A program made the position numbers and the translations under genes. A stretch of DNA of 38,735 nt, taken from NCBI GenBank assembly GCA_000708835.1, contig DF237463.1, positions 26,038 to 64,772 on the forward strand, in the 5' to 3' direction. The stretch comes from Klebsormidium nitens. Lineage: Eukaryota > Streptophyta > Klebsormidiophyceae > Klebsormidiales > Klebsormidiaceae. The notes beneath the pieces are model-generated. The model searched no databases. It was not told where the DNA came from and saw only the letters and a list, made by a program, of their open reading frames with translations. Shown here one piece after another: positions 10,614 through 20,552 of this stretch (positions are counted from its first letter, which is position 1; each line of letters starts with the position of its first letter).

Positions 10614-13019
10614 TTAAGTACCAGGCAATTCCAACCGGCGCTGTGCTTTGTCCAGACTCAAGCGTGCAAAAGCGTTGATAGTCCGAGACGCCATTCGGCA
10701 TCTATCCAGAGCCTCAAGATACTCTTCAATCGCCATGGCCCCTCTCGTGGTGGAAGTAACCACGGCTTCGCCCTCTACGGATCCATTTGAGGTCGCTGCT
10801 TTTGGCGTTGTTTCAAGAGCAAGACAAACAGTTGCTTGAGCCCCATCCTGCTCCTCCCTCGTAGGATCGAGCTGCAAATGCGCTCTGTAGGAGAAGAAAT
10901 TGCATTTCACTGAGGTGGCTTGAGAAGGACTGGCATCGTTTCATCGGAGGCTGGCCACAAAACCGTTTTCAAAGTGCTAACAAGAGTGAGAAACGGGACG
11001 CTGCAGAATCGAGCGCAAGGGGCCAAGGACAAACTGAGTGCAAAGTGAACAAAATTACCAGCGCCAGTCTGCTGGCAAGCAGGGAATTGAGAGGAAACAC
11101 CAGGCCCAACATTAGGCATCTGAACGTACAATCCAACGAGCAGTCCCAATCTCTTGCCAGCCTCCTTGGATACAAGCAAACTTCGACGGATTTTGCTCAG
11201 AGCCAGGTTCAAAGAATATGGGTGAGGGATCCCTCACCCTCCCCCAGCGCCGTCGTCTCTTTTCGCTAGGGCGATGGTGACCGACGCCAAAAGGCCCGTC
11301 ATGGGGATGCCCGCATCGACAAGCGCCGCACACGCAGCGTTAATGGCGCACGAGAGCAAGGACCCGTCGTCATGAATGACCTGTGACAAGCGTTGTTAAG
11401 CGGATCAGCTTTCTGAGCGGCAGGTTAGATTGAGCGCAACAAGGTCTTGTGACTAGAGCGAGCGTCTTCCAGCTCAAAGTGACGTCAAAGCTTGTCCCAT
11501 GCAAGCCACATGGTTGGTGCAAGAAAGGCTTAAATTATTGTGCAACCTGCTCCTGAGAGAAGTTACACCGGGGAAAAAGGGCCCCGTTCATCCAGCTTTG
11601 CCACAGTCGTTTGCAGGGACTTCTGAACCATCAGCAGACATCCAAGCCGTTGTGACTGTGAGAGACAAAACCTGCTCGAGCTTGTGGACTGGGAAAGACG
11701 CCGCTGACCACCAGCACGACCTCACTGGAACACAGAGTCGGTGTCTGCAAAGTGTCTGCGCAATGAAGTCCACCCGCGGACGTGGCAAGAGAAACGCTTT
11801 ACCTGTACAACGACACTGATGCCCGCCCGGGGAAAGAGAGGTGCCAGGACAACAGCCTCCAACGTGCGCCTCAAAATGATCTCTGCCTCACGTTCCTCGG
11901 GTCCTGAAAAAACGCGCAAGTCACATGGTCGTTGGAAAAACAAGCCCGTATGGCCAGATGAAGTGGCACTGCCAAGAAAACTCTTGGGGCCACCACAAAC
12001 AGAATTTGACAGATAAGTGGTTGGAAAGCAGCCTGTTTCTAAAGCAATGGAGTCCTTTCGCAGTCAGTCTTGGGGCCTCTAGTTCAAGATTGTTCGAGAG
12101 GAGCTTGCAGCCAGATCTTTTGTTCAGGAGTAGCTTTTGCGCCTCGATGAGAGAGTGGTGTGAGAGAGAGGCGCAAAAGCTACTCTCTCACCCTCTCTTA
12201 CTCTCGCCCCTCTCTCTCACCACCCTCTCATCGAGGGGCAGTGTGTGACGTCCAGAAGACCAGAACGATAACTCGCTTGACACTTCGGTACAGTACAAAT
12301 GACTGGGCTGATGGACTACTCACAGATGTTGCAGAGATTCCCTTGGAGCCCTTTGCCAACGGAAAAACTGTGATGGCACGAGGGAGACCAGATTCTGCTG
12401 CCGATACTCACCTTGAATCCCAGACTTGGGTTTCCAGAGAACTTCAAGTACTGCTTTCTCAGGGTCTTCCCGCTTCGGCGGCATGTTCTTCGGGCCATAC
12501 ACCCCAACTAGCACGGAAGTGCCATCTGCAGAAAAGCGTTCAGCTGGGGGCATCTGTTTGCAAGTCTATCATCGTGGAGAAAGTAGCCACTTTTGAGGCG
12601 CAGGGGGCCAGATCAATGGTGAAAGCTTCCAACTAACACTTTGCACTCATTTGCAAGAATATCAAACTCAACATCAGCAGCAAAAGATGCACCCTAGAGT
12701 TAGATGGCCTGCTTCATTGGCGATGACTCAGGGTTCTCACCTTATGCGCAATGCCACCACCACATTTCGCACACTTTCGTCTCTTACTAAATTTACCACT
12801 TTTGAAAATACTTCCCTAGCAGAATGTGGATTGCAGTGACACAAATCCAGGTCCTTCACAGAAAAATGGCAATCAAGGCAGTCCGATCTGCAGCTCGTTC
12901 TCACCTTGCGACCACTTGGCAGAACCGTCTGCTCGATGGAGAAGCCCTCGATCGCACACCATTCCCCGCAGCTGATTGAAGGTCCGGCCATCTTTGCGAA
13001 GGCTTCCCTGAGAAGACAT
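10614..13019 (-). CDS. RRP46: Exosome complex subunit RRP46 (RNase PH fold), 5 exons
   Basis: Subunit of the six-membered RNase PH-like ring of the RNA exosome, which acts in 3'-5' processing and decay of rRNA, snoRNA and mRNA in nucleus and cytoplasm. Exons in transcript order: 13019-12905, 12525-12412, 11903-11803, 11380-11238, 10884-10614, giving 247 aa, close to the family's usual size. Phases (1,1,0,2) all join. Diagnostic stretches: [45 protein letters not shown], the RRTLEAVV helix, [25 protein letters not shown], and [10 protein letters not shown] near the C terminus. Family knowledge: RRP46 is usually a structural, non-catalytic ring member; I did not assess activity. The start at 13019 gives the usual short N terminus before RKDGR. 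It is divergent from the RRF gene, 489 bp away. Intron 2 carries a strong double hairpin. Confidence 0.92.
12128..12236. repeat. Overlapping inverted repeats in an RRP46 intron
   Basis: An 18-base arm at 12128-12145 pairs perfectly with 12168-12185. A second arm at 12142-12171 pairs with 12209-12236, with one mismatch and one indel. The two hairpins share bases, so they cannot form together. The region is also CT/GA-rich and lies in the intron between RRP46 exons 2 and 3. Confidence 0.8.
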
Positions 13020-13508
13020 GGGGGCTAGGGAGGAATCGCTCACTTTTGTTTTGCGGATGGGGGCGCCAGCTCGCCACTTTCCTGCACTTGAAGTTGGGAG
13101 GATGACGGGACAAAATCGGAACATCTGAAAATAGATTTAATTATAAGTCGTGGTTATATACCCTGGCGAATGTGACGGCTGAAAAGCCGTTCCTCTAAAC
13201 TCCTGAGTTTGCAGTTATTATCAGTACTGAGTTTGAAGGCTGCCAGTGCCGGGTCCCGCCGGTAGCATTGAGACGGCTCTAATAAGGGCGACTTCTCCAT
13301 CGGAGATGTGGCGTCTGGGATCCGGTTCACACTGACAAAGGAACTGATCGAGCTGCACCTTTCTACCACTGCCATAATTCTGCATGCAAGTGCTCCACTT
13401 TGCACTGGCCAGCAAAACGCTGTTTTTGGGAGCCAGGAACCTGTTGACGTCTACAGGAACAACACGAGGTGGAAGTGGAAAGGAAGGAATAGCTGCGGCT
13501 TTGACATC
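13020..13508. promoter_or_regulatory. Divergent promoter region of RRP46 and RRF
   Basis: 489 bp between the two start codons. A TATA-like run (ttatata) lies near 13154-13160. A perfect 6-bp hairpin with a GAAA loop (acggct-gaaa-agccgt) is at 13175-13190. The RRF reading frame is open upstream to at least 13308 without an ATG. A shared bidirectional promoter is inferred from spacing and orientation only. Confidence 0.5.
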
Positions 13509-16210
13509 ATGGCAGCCCGAGCGCTGCGAAAGATGGGTCGCACGCAGCTGCAGGAGTTTGTGCAGAGCATCGCGCGTGCGCTGGGGCCCCGAGGCAGGAT
13601 GATCAATGTCGAAGGTGGATCTGAGGGGGGGCTCAGTGAGAGCGACCTGAGAAGGGATCGGATCGAGCGGTCAGTGAACGCTAGCAGCTCGGCAAATGGA
13701 AACCAGGCGGAGTTTCCACTTGAAGCGGATGCTGGTGGTGTGAACGGGCCTGTCAGCAGAAGAGAGGCCGCCAGGGCCAAGCGGATGAGGAAGCAGGTGC
13801 AGTATATGGAGAGCGTCCTCCATGTGACTGGGACCGCTGTCTCTGTGGAGGCGCCAGATGGCGAGAGAAGGCGATCGGGGCGAGTTGTGCTTCTAGATCC
13901 AGCTGTGGAGCCTGAACATTTACAGCAAGCAGGAGTGGTGGCAATCATTGGCCAGGATCCAGAGAGCTTGGTGCCAGTCACAGGGAGTGGGGAACGAGCA
14001 GCAAGGAGAAGAGTGGTGCCACTGGAGACAACTAGAGCGGGGGTGTCGGACAGCATCCTCAAGGGCCACTTTCACCTGCCCCCTCCATGGGGAGCCGGCA
14101 CTGCTCGGCCGCTGCATCGGAAGGAGTACTCTACACGCGCTTTTACAAGGGTTGCATTGCTGCAACCTGCTGACATCACAGGCATCCCATTGCTTCTAGA
14201 ACAACCACCACTAGGCTTAGTTCAGCTTAGGGGTCTGGCTGCGAAAGCCAAGCGGGACAAGAAAGCGAAATCTGGCAAGGGTTCGAAAGTAGTCTGGAAT
14301 CAGGATGAGGATACGGGGGAGGCGATTGAGGTTGGAGGGAGTGGTGGAAGGGATGTGGCGAGAGCGGAGCCTGACTTTGACGTGGAGGAGAAGATGGAGG
14401 CGGCCTTAGTGGCGCTGCAGAGAGAATTTGGCAAGCTGCGCACAGGAAGGGCATCACCTGGTAGGGCAACTGACTCTCCTTATGCCTGACGCTGTGACTA
14501 GAATACAGAACTCAAATGATTTTTGGCCTGTACTGCACTCATTGGCATCAAATGCCAAGCTGTTTGCAGTCGGTTTCCCATGGGCACAGAAATAGTATTT
14601 GATGAACTTGTACTCACGCTGTGAAAGCATCTGACACAGTTTGCTCTGAGAATGAGAGGTCCGGCATCCGAAGGGTCTAAATTTTCCAGCTTACAGTCAC
14701 TCCCTTTGTCTTGCAGACATGCTTGACCATGTTATGGTGGAATCCTACGGATCGCGCACGCCCCTGAATCGCGTCGGAACGGTGTCCGTCCTGTCGCCTC
14801 AGATGCTCTCCATCACACCTTTCGACCAAAGCGTGAGTAACTAATCGTTCGAATTGCGGCACTGTCAGCTTACAAAGCTGTTTAGATCCTCATAGAATCC
14901 TTCTTGCAGTGCTCAATGCTCTCATATCCTGCATGTGAACATATTGATTGAAGCTAGCGGCGCCAAAGCTCTGAATTCTGCAAAGCATCGTTTGTGCTTG
15001 TTTTGATGAAATTACTTGCAAAAGGCGAAGGCACAGAACTTGCCGTATTCACCGTAAAGGGTGCCAGGTTTGCGTGTCAATGGATCCCCGAGTTTGTGTT
15101 GCTATCTTCCATCTGGCCCCTGTCCTTTCGCACGGCCTGGAGCACTTTGTAACATCTCTTGTCACTAGGATCCTTTTCGCCATTGCCTAGGGAAAGTTCT
15201 ACATGGTTGTTCTCTTTCCGCTCGAAATCTGTGTTCCTGGCTCTCCCTGTGAAAGTCGTCACACTAGTTCCTAAGCCATTCACCCCGCTTGTCTCTGCTT
15301 TTCTTCCTGTTTCAGTTGCTCAAAGCCATCGAGAAGGGGGTGCGGGCATCTCCTATGGAGCTGAACCCCAAGCCTGAGGGAACTGCAGTGCTAGTCCCGG
15401 TCCCCACTCTGACCCAGGAGGTGCGCCAAAACATGATCAAGGTTATCACTAAGGCTGGAGAAGCTGCCAAGGTGAGAACAGGTCTTCGTGTCTTTGTTGT
15501 TCGAAACTGTTTTTCTTTAATCTTTCTCAATTTGCGTTCGTTTCCACATCACGGATAGCAGCGTACCGGAGTCCTGTGGTGTGCACCGTATTCTGCTAAC
15601 AAGTGACTTTTTTAAAGAGCACGAAACTTCTCGCACGCAACTGGCAGTTTAACGATAGGAGACCACACATCTTTGCAGACCAATACGCTCTTGAGTGGAA
15701 TCTCTTGCTGCTTAAGAATTTCGATCGGTGGGTCAGGAATACCTGGTGGTTTGCACTTTCGAGAAGGCAGAAAAACACGCCTCATAGTCTTGTTTGCTGT
15801 TGATGTTCAGCTGAGCGTGAGAAGAGCCCGGAAGGACGCCTTGGACTCGATCGGCAAGAAAGAAGAGGGCATGCCTATCGACGAGGTCAAGCGACAAGAG
15901 AAGAAGGTGCGCCATTACCTTCAACTTCGTCTGCTTTGACTACACTGGATCCTTGCCGCAGCTGCCTGCTAGCCGACTATCGACTAGTATTTCGTCGATT
16001 GCTTGCATCTGAGCAGTCAAGTTGCGAAGCCGCTCTTGAATGCTAGCCACTCGCTTGCCATCTGCGCTGCTCTTTCACATGACATCAGGCCAGAGGTTTG
16101 CTCACAAATTTTCTTGTTTCTGCTGCCAGGTCGACGAGCTGACGAAGCTCTATGTCAAGCGGGTTGACGAAGCATGTCGATCAAAAGGAAAGGATATTCT
16201 GGAAGGCTAG
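13509..16210 (+). CDS. Ribosome recycling factor, probably mitochondrial, long N-terminal extension
   Basis: Ribosome recycling factor releases ribosomes from mRNA after termination, together with EF-G, in organelles. Exons: 13509-14460, 14717-14832, 15316-15471, 15811-15906, 16130-16210, about 466 aa; phases agree. The RRF domain covers roughly residues 290-466: LRTGRASPDMLDHV, the LNRVGTVSVLSPQML strand region, ASPMELNPKPEG, the LTQEVRQNMIKV helix and LSVRRARKDALDSI. It ends with a coiled helix DEVKRQEKKVDELTKLYVKR. RGLAAKAKRDKKAK just before the domain resembles the segment that follows the presequence in plant mitochondrial RRF. Residues 1 to about 280 are unusually long for the family and unrecognised. 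The first ~35 residues are Arg/Ala-rich, which would suit organelle import. The true start could instead be downstream or in an unseen exon. The exon-4 donor is gtgcgc. Confidence 0.85.
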
Positions 16211-16966
16211 GGTAGACTTCTCGATTATATGCTTGTTCAAGAAAACGTGGGGCACACTTGGAGAAGAAGCGTCTCATCACAGATCATGGCGGTTTAGCTT
16301 CTTTTTACCGGCCTGGTATTCAATCCGGTTTGACTGGTCGGGTGATGGCAACCGTCATGTTCGGAGCATCTCGAAAGACTGCTTTGACTTTCGAGACCCT
16401 GATTCGTTTAGTAAATGTTGGCCAGTGGCTTATGAAGCGCCGGGTTGGTGCATAGTTGATAATGTCTGAGGGAAGTGTCATGCATAAAGTTTATAAGCAA
16501 TCATTGAATTTGGTTTGCAATTGGGCATATCAATATATTCGCATGCAGAACCAATTCTTAAAGATGCATGTGCGTACATGTATATAGCGCATACAAATGC
16601 ACTTGACTTGCCCGATCCAGCCAGTTTGACTGAGTCCACGCTTCCATGCTACCATAGTACGGTATGCAACATATGTAGAACATGGCGCGTGTGAGGTAAA
16701 GGGTCCTCATCTCCATGCAAACAAAGTTGAAAAATGGTTTGCCAATCAATAGCTAAAAATTAGTCGAATTTAATCATCACGTTCGGCCGTTCCAACTCGC
16801 ACACCGAGCTTGCTTGTTAACTCAACAAGGACTTTGCGCCCAACATGCAACACGTCTGCATAATACATCTGATCTTGTTGCTATGGGTTGGGTCGCAAAC
16901 AGTAGGACAAGCAAGCAGTACACTTTTGCAACACAAAAAGAATATATATTTAATTCTTACGAAAGC
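16211..16966. other. Convergent intergenic region, no gene seen
   Basis: This lies between the stop codons of RRF (+) and the thioredoxin/GST-N gene (-) and should contain both 3' UTRs. It is AT-richer than the flanking exons and has short tatata and catgcatg runs. I see no coding potential or RNA gene. Confidence 0.6.
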
Positions 16967-19900
16967 CTACGCCTGGACTGGTGCAGGCGTCGAAGCCTGC
17001 CCATATGTTTTGAACAAGTACTTTACAATCTCCTCAGAGTCGCCCACGGAAGTTGCCGTGTTTGGATCGACCAGGTAGGGTACCTACGAGCCACATAGCA
17101 GAAAAGGGTTGACGACTTTATTGACACGCATGTCAAAAGCGTGAGTCACTATGTTACGCTGATCACCAAGTGCACTCATTGCTTCCGAGCTTTTGTCGGA
17201 ATCTACAAAATGGTCGATCTTTCCATTTGGCGAGAATGTGAGTTGGTGCTGGGCCGGGGCAAGGCCGGGTTAGTCCCACAACAGATCCTCAGCTCGGTTG
17301 AGCCTGCTGGACGACCTCAAACTCCTTTGAAACAGACAGCCGTGTCACTGTGGCTTCTCTGATTTTCAAGAAAGACGATAAAGGACAGGATCTCAATTGG
17401 CGAGCACCTCACGGAAAGCGCGTAAGAGTCAACGACACGATCAGTTGGAAAATCACCATAAACAGAAACCAACTCCATCCCAAAAATCTCGATCCTAGGA
17501 GCAGCCGTAGAGAAGCAGGACGTGAGCATAATCACGCACCTGTGTGTTCCCCTTGAGCTGCAGCAGCACGGCCCGCCCCGCGGAGCCCTTGCCCGTGTTG
17601 TGCAGAATGTACGGCAGCTCAAGCTCGCAGAGCGCCTCCCGGACCAGGCGCGCAAACTGCACACGGGGCCACGAAATGGTTCAGGTAACTTGAACTTGCG
17701 CACTTTGTGGATGTTTTCAGAACCGTATTTTCGGAAGTGACCACTTCCTCCTTTTGATGACAAACCAGAAAGGTTGTCCTGACTCTCGACTAGCTGCGCC
17801 TCCGATGTTGTACCGAGTCACGGCTGTTTCGAGGGTGAGGCGCTTTTCCAAAAAGCTAGCCAATCGCCGAAAGCGGACACGTGTCGTTCTCATTTTAAAG
17901 CCCGAACACGACAAAGAGTCACAGTCACGAGTATTCGAGTCCCGACCCACATATCGAACGGAGAAAGACCCACCTGGTTGTTTTCATACGAGTAGAGCTC
18001 GAGCATCTTCCCGGGCGCCTCTACGGGGGCCTTGGGGTACCGGGTCATACCCCGCCCCGCCCTCAGGAGGGTGGGAACCCAGCCCGTGACTAGCGTACTG
18101 CAGAGGAAAAGGCGGGATTGTGTAATGACACTAGTCTCGCGTACGAGGTCAAAGGGCGTTTGGGGATGTGCAAAGTGGCCGATCGAAGGACGCAAGTTTG
18201 AGATGTCGGGACAGTGGTGCGGTAGAAACCCGGACCCAAGCACAAAGCTGAGATGTCGAATCCATCGAAAGGCCAGCTTGAAAGCGGCAATCGTTGTTTG
18301 ATCACGGGTGCGGCCACTAATCCTCCATCGTTTCAGTGTTCAATGAAAGCCAAACGCCAGCATTGGGCTCGGAACACCAAGTGGTTGTTCGTCTGAAAAA
18401 GCGGCGACTGCAAGCCCGTTGAGCATCCTTCTTACTTTGAAAAGTCGTCGGCAATTGACAATCAATCGACATCCATATTCTGCGCCACATCCCTTCGTCT
18501 CGATTTGAATCATTCGAGGAGTAAAAGCAAGCAGATCGACGTTAGACAATCTTGCTTGAAACTAGAAGACCCCCCTTGCTTTGGCTTGAATACAAAACGA
18601 AAAGTCTTTTTACATTAACAGAAAAAGCCTTGAATGGACTTTTATCTTCCTTTTGGCTCTGAATGCGAGGAGGACACCCGCACCTTTCTAAGAGGCCTCG
18701 CGTCGGGTCTGCCCCCCCTCCGTAGGTCCTGAAGAGGTACTTGACGATGTCGCTGCTCTCGTACATTGCTTCCCCGGTGTTCGGATCGACGAGATACGGA
18801 AACCTGCTCACATAGGAACGTTTTCAGGGGAGTAAATCAAATGCTGCTAATCGTTTGTCTTCAGGAGTACTGCATGCTGTTCGGGGACAAGGAGATACAA
18901 GAAAGAGGGAGCGGGGAGACCATAGCAGCCTAAGCCGATAGACGCGCCACTTATCAGCGGTCAGAGGCAGACATCGTCGCGCCTCACATCTCCTTCCCGC
19001 CTTTCGCCCCAACCGCAGCTCTGTGGCGCACGGAGTCCTTTGGACAGGGGTAGATCTCTGCCTCCAGGTCCAACTCCGTCAGAGACTCCCGCACACGCCG
19101 GCAAAAGGGGCATGCCTCAAACTCATAAACCTGCGATAAAGCGAAATTTCAGAGCCTTGCGAATCTGGTCGAATTTCGTGCTTTATTGCCTTACAGCTGA
19201 AGACACGTGACTGCGGGCAACTCAGATCAATGATTCTGGCCCCCAACGAGCATCAGGAGGGCTGTAATGAGGCGAGAATCTGGACAAGAGCTTGATTCTG
19301 CCAGAAAAAGTGCGTTTCTCAGCATGTCACAGATTACAACTCCTCATCTTTTCATTTGCCCAATCCCTGTATCCCATGTCTACTGTCTTTCAGTTATCTA
19401 GGTTCCGGATTCATGACAAAAAGGGAGCGACGGGGTCCCCTCACTTGCCTGGAGTCGCTTTGCTGGTTGAGCTTTTCTGGCCGCCACCGCATCGGTGCGC
19501 ACTTGCGAGCCCCAGGGCTGCCGCGCCAAGCTGGAGAAGCCGGTTGACGCCACCTGGACGCCACAAAAGCAGCCAAACTATTGTTGCCAGATGTTGACAC
19601 CTGGCACTTGATAAGGGAATTTCTGCATTGATTGACTAAGCATCCTGCTGCCCTGCATTTGTCAATGAGGACTGCGATTGGGGTTGATTGATGCAGTGAC
19701 CGAGGAGGCGATGGCCCCCCGCGCATCTCCTCAGCTGTCTCGGTCAGGCACTCTCATACAAGCTGATAGAACTTCTGGGGATAAGGGCTGCCGGCAAGAT
19801 TGTTTTTTGCAGTTCACTGACTCGGATGGTGTTTGGGGCTATACGTAAGATGTTGAGTACAATTCTCTACGAGTACTCACCTCCAGAAACCTGTTTCGGG

Positions 19901-20297
19901 GAGCTGCTGCATCCCCTCCAGACACCAGCTTCAGCAGAGGGCATAGGAAGCTCAACACACTACTGGCGGCGGGCGCCTTTTCAACCTCACTGCTATTTCC
20001 TTCTTGATTGGACGCTTTGCACTGGATCGTGCAAGGTCTTCGTTTACGAGAGCTGTTCGTCCCCGTCAATTCCAGCTTGAGATTACATGGTGTGTGACAG
20101 TGACGGAGAGCAGTCTTCTGAGGATGGCGAACTGGGCTCCAAGACTTGAGAGAAGAGCGCTCCAAGTAATGGCCCATTTGCCCCGTTGCCTGCCTAGGAC
20201 AGCCTTGGGGGCCCTCTCTTCTCGGCCTGTCCACAGCCTCTATTGATTGCAGGTGCAGATGGCGAGAGGCAGCGCTCTGAACGGTTCTGGCCGCCAT
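16967..20297 (-). CDS. Tandem thioredoxin/GST-N-domain protein, probably plastid
   Basis: Member of the plant thioredoxin-like family with two GST N-terminal-like modules (Arabidopsis At5g03880 type, recalled). Exons in transcript order: 20297-19881, 19600-19445, 19130-18988, 18803-18684, 18097-17974, 17656-17540, 17083-16967, giving 397 aa with consistent phases. Residues 1 to about 100 are basic and Ser/Thr-rich, consistent with a plastid transit peptide (inference). LCPLLKLVSGGDAAAPRNRFLEV is a family-specific lead-in. Module 1: VYEFEACPFCRRVRESL (CPFC at 198-201) and FPYLVDPNTGEAMYESSDIV. A linker STLVTGWVPTLLRAGRGMT follows. Module 2: LYSYENNQFARLVREALCEL and VPYLVDPNTATSVGDSEEIV, without the Cys pair. 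The second exon ends with a GT donor (caa|gtgagg); an overlapping GC donor would break the phase. Two donors are gtgcgg and gtgcgt. The enzymatic role is unknown. It is divergent from the F-box gene, 255 bp away. Confidence 0.9.
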
Positions 20298-20552
20298 GCT
20301 TTCCTACTCGAGAATTGCAATGCTGCCAGCTGAACTTCAAGTACCGTACCTTCATTGCTTCAATGTTTGCCGGTTACCACTGAGGTTACCTTTGACTCGC
20401 TACCTCGTTCCTACCGAGCATTTTGCCACAGGAAACCCCCGCGCTGTTGCTGATTCCCCGACCGTTTCTGCGACAGAGGGTTTCAGGATAACTCAAAACC
20501 CTTTTTCGTTCTGGCCACTTTGACATCTGCCTGGATGCACTTTTAAATTGCA
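20298..20552. promoter_or_regulatory. Short divergent promoter region (thioredoxin/GST-N and F-box genes)
   Basis: Only 255 bp separate the two ATGs, so both 5' UTRs and promoters must share this space. No clear TATA box or recognised element was found. The call rests on orientation and spacing. Confidence 0.45.

Noticed and set aside
19394-19726. 110-codon minus-strand frame with its own ATG
   Set aside because: Part of it is the second exon of the thioredoxin/GST-N gene (19445-19600); the rest is intron.
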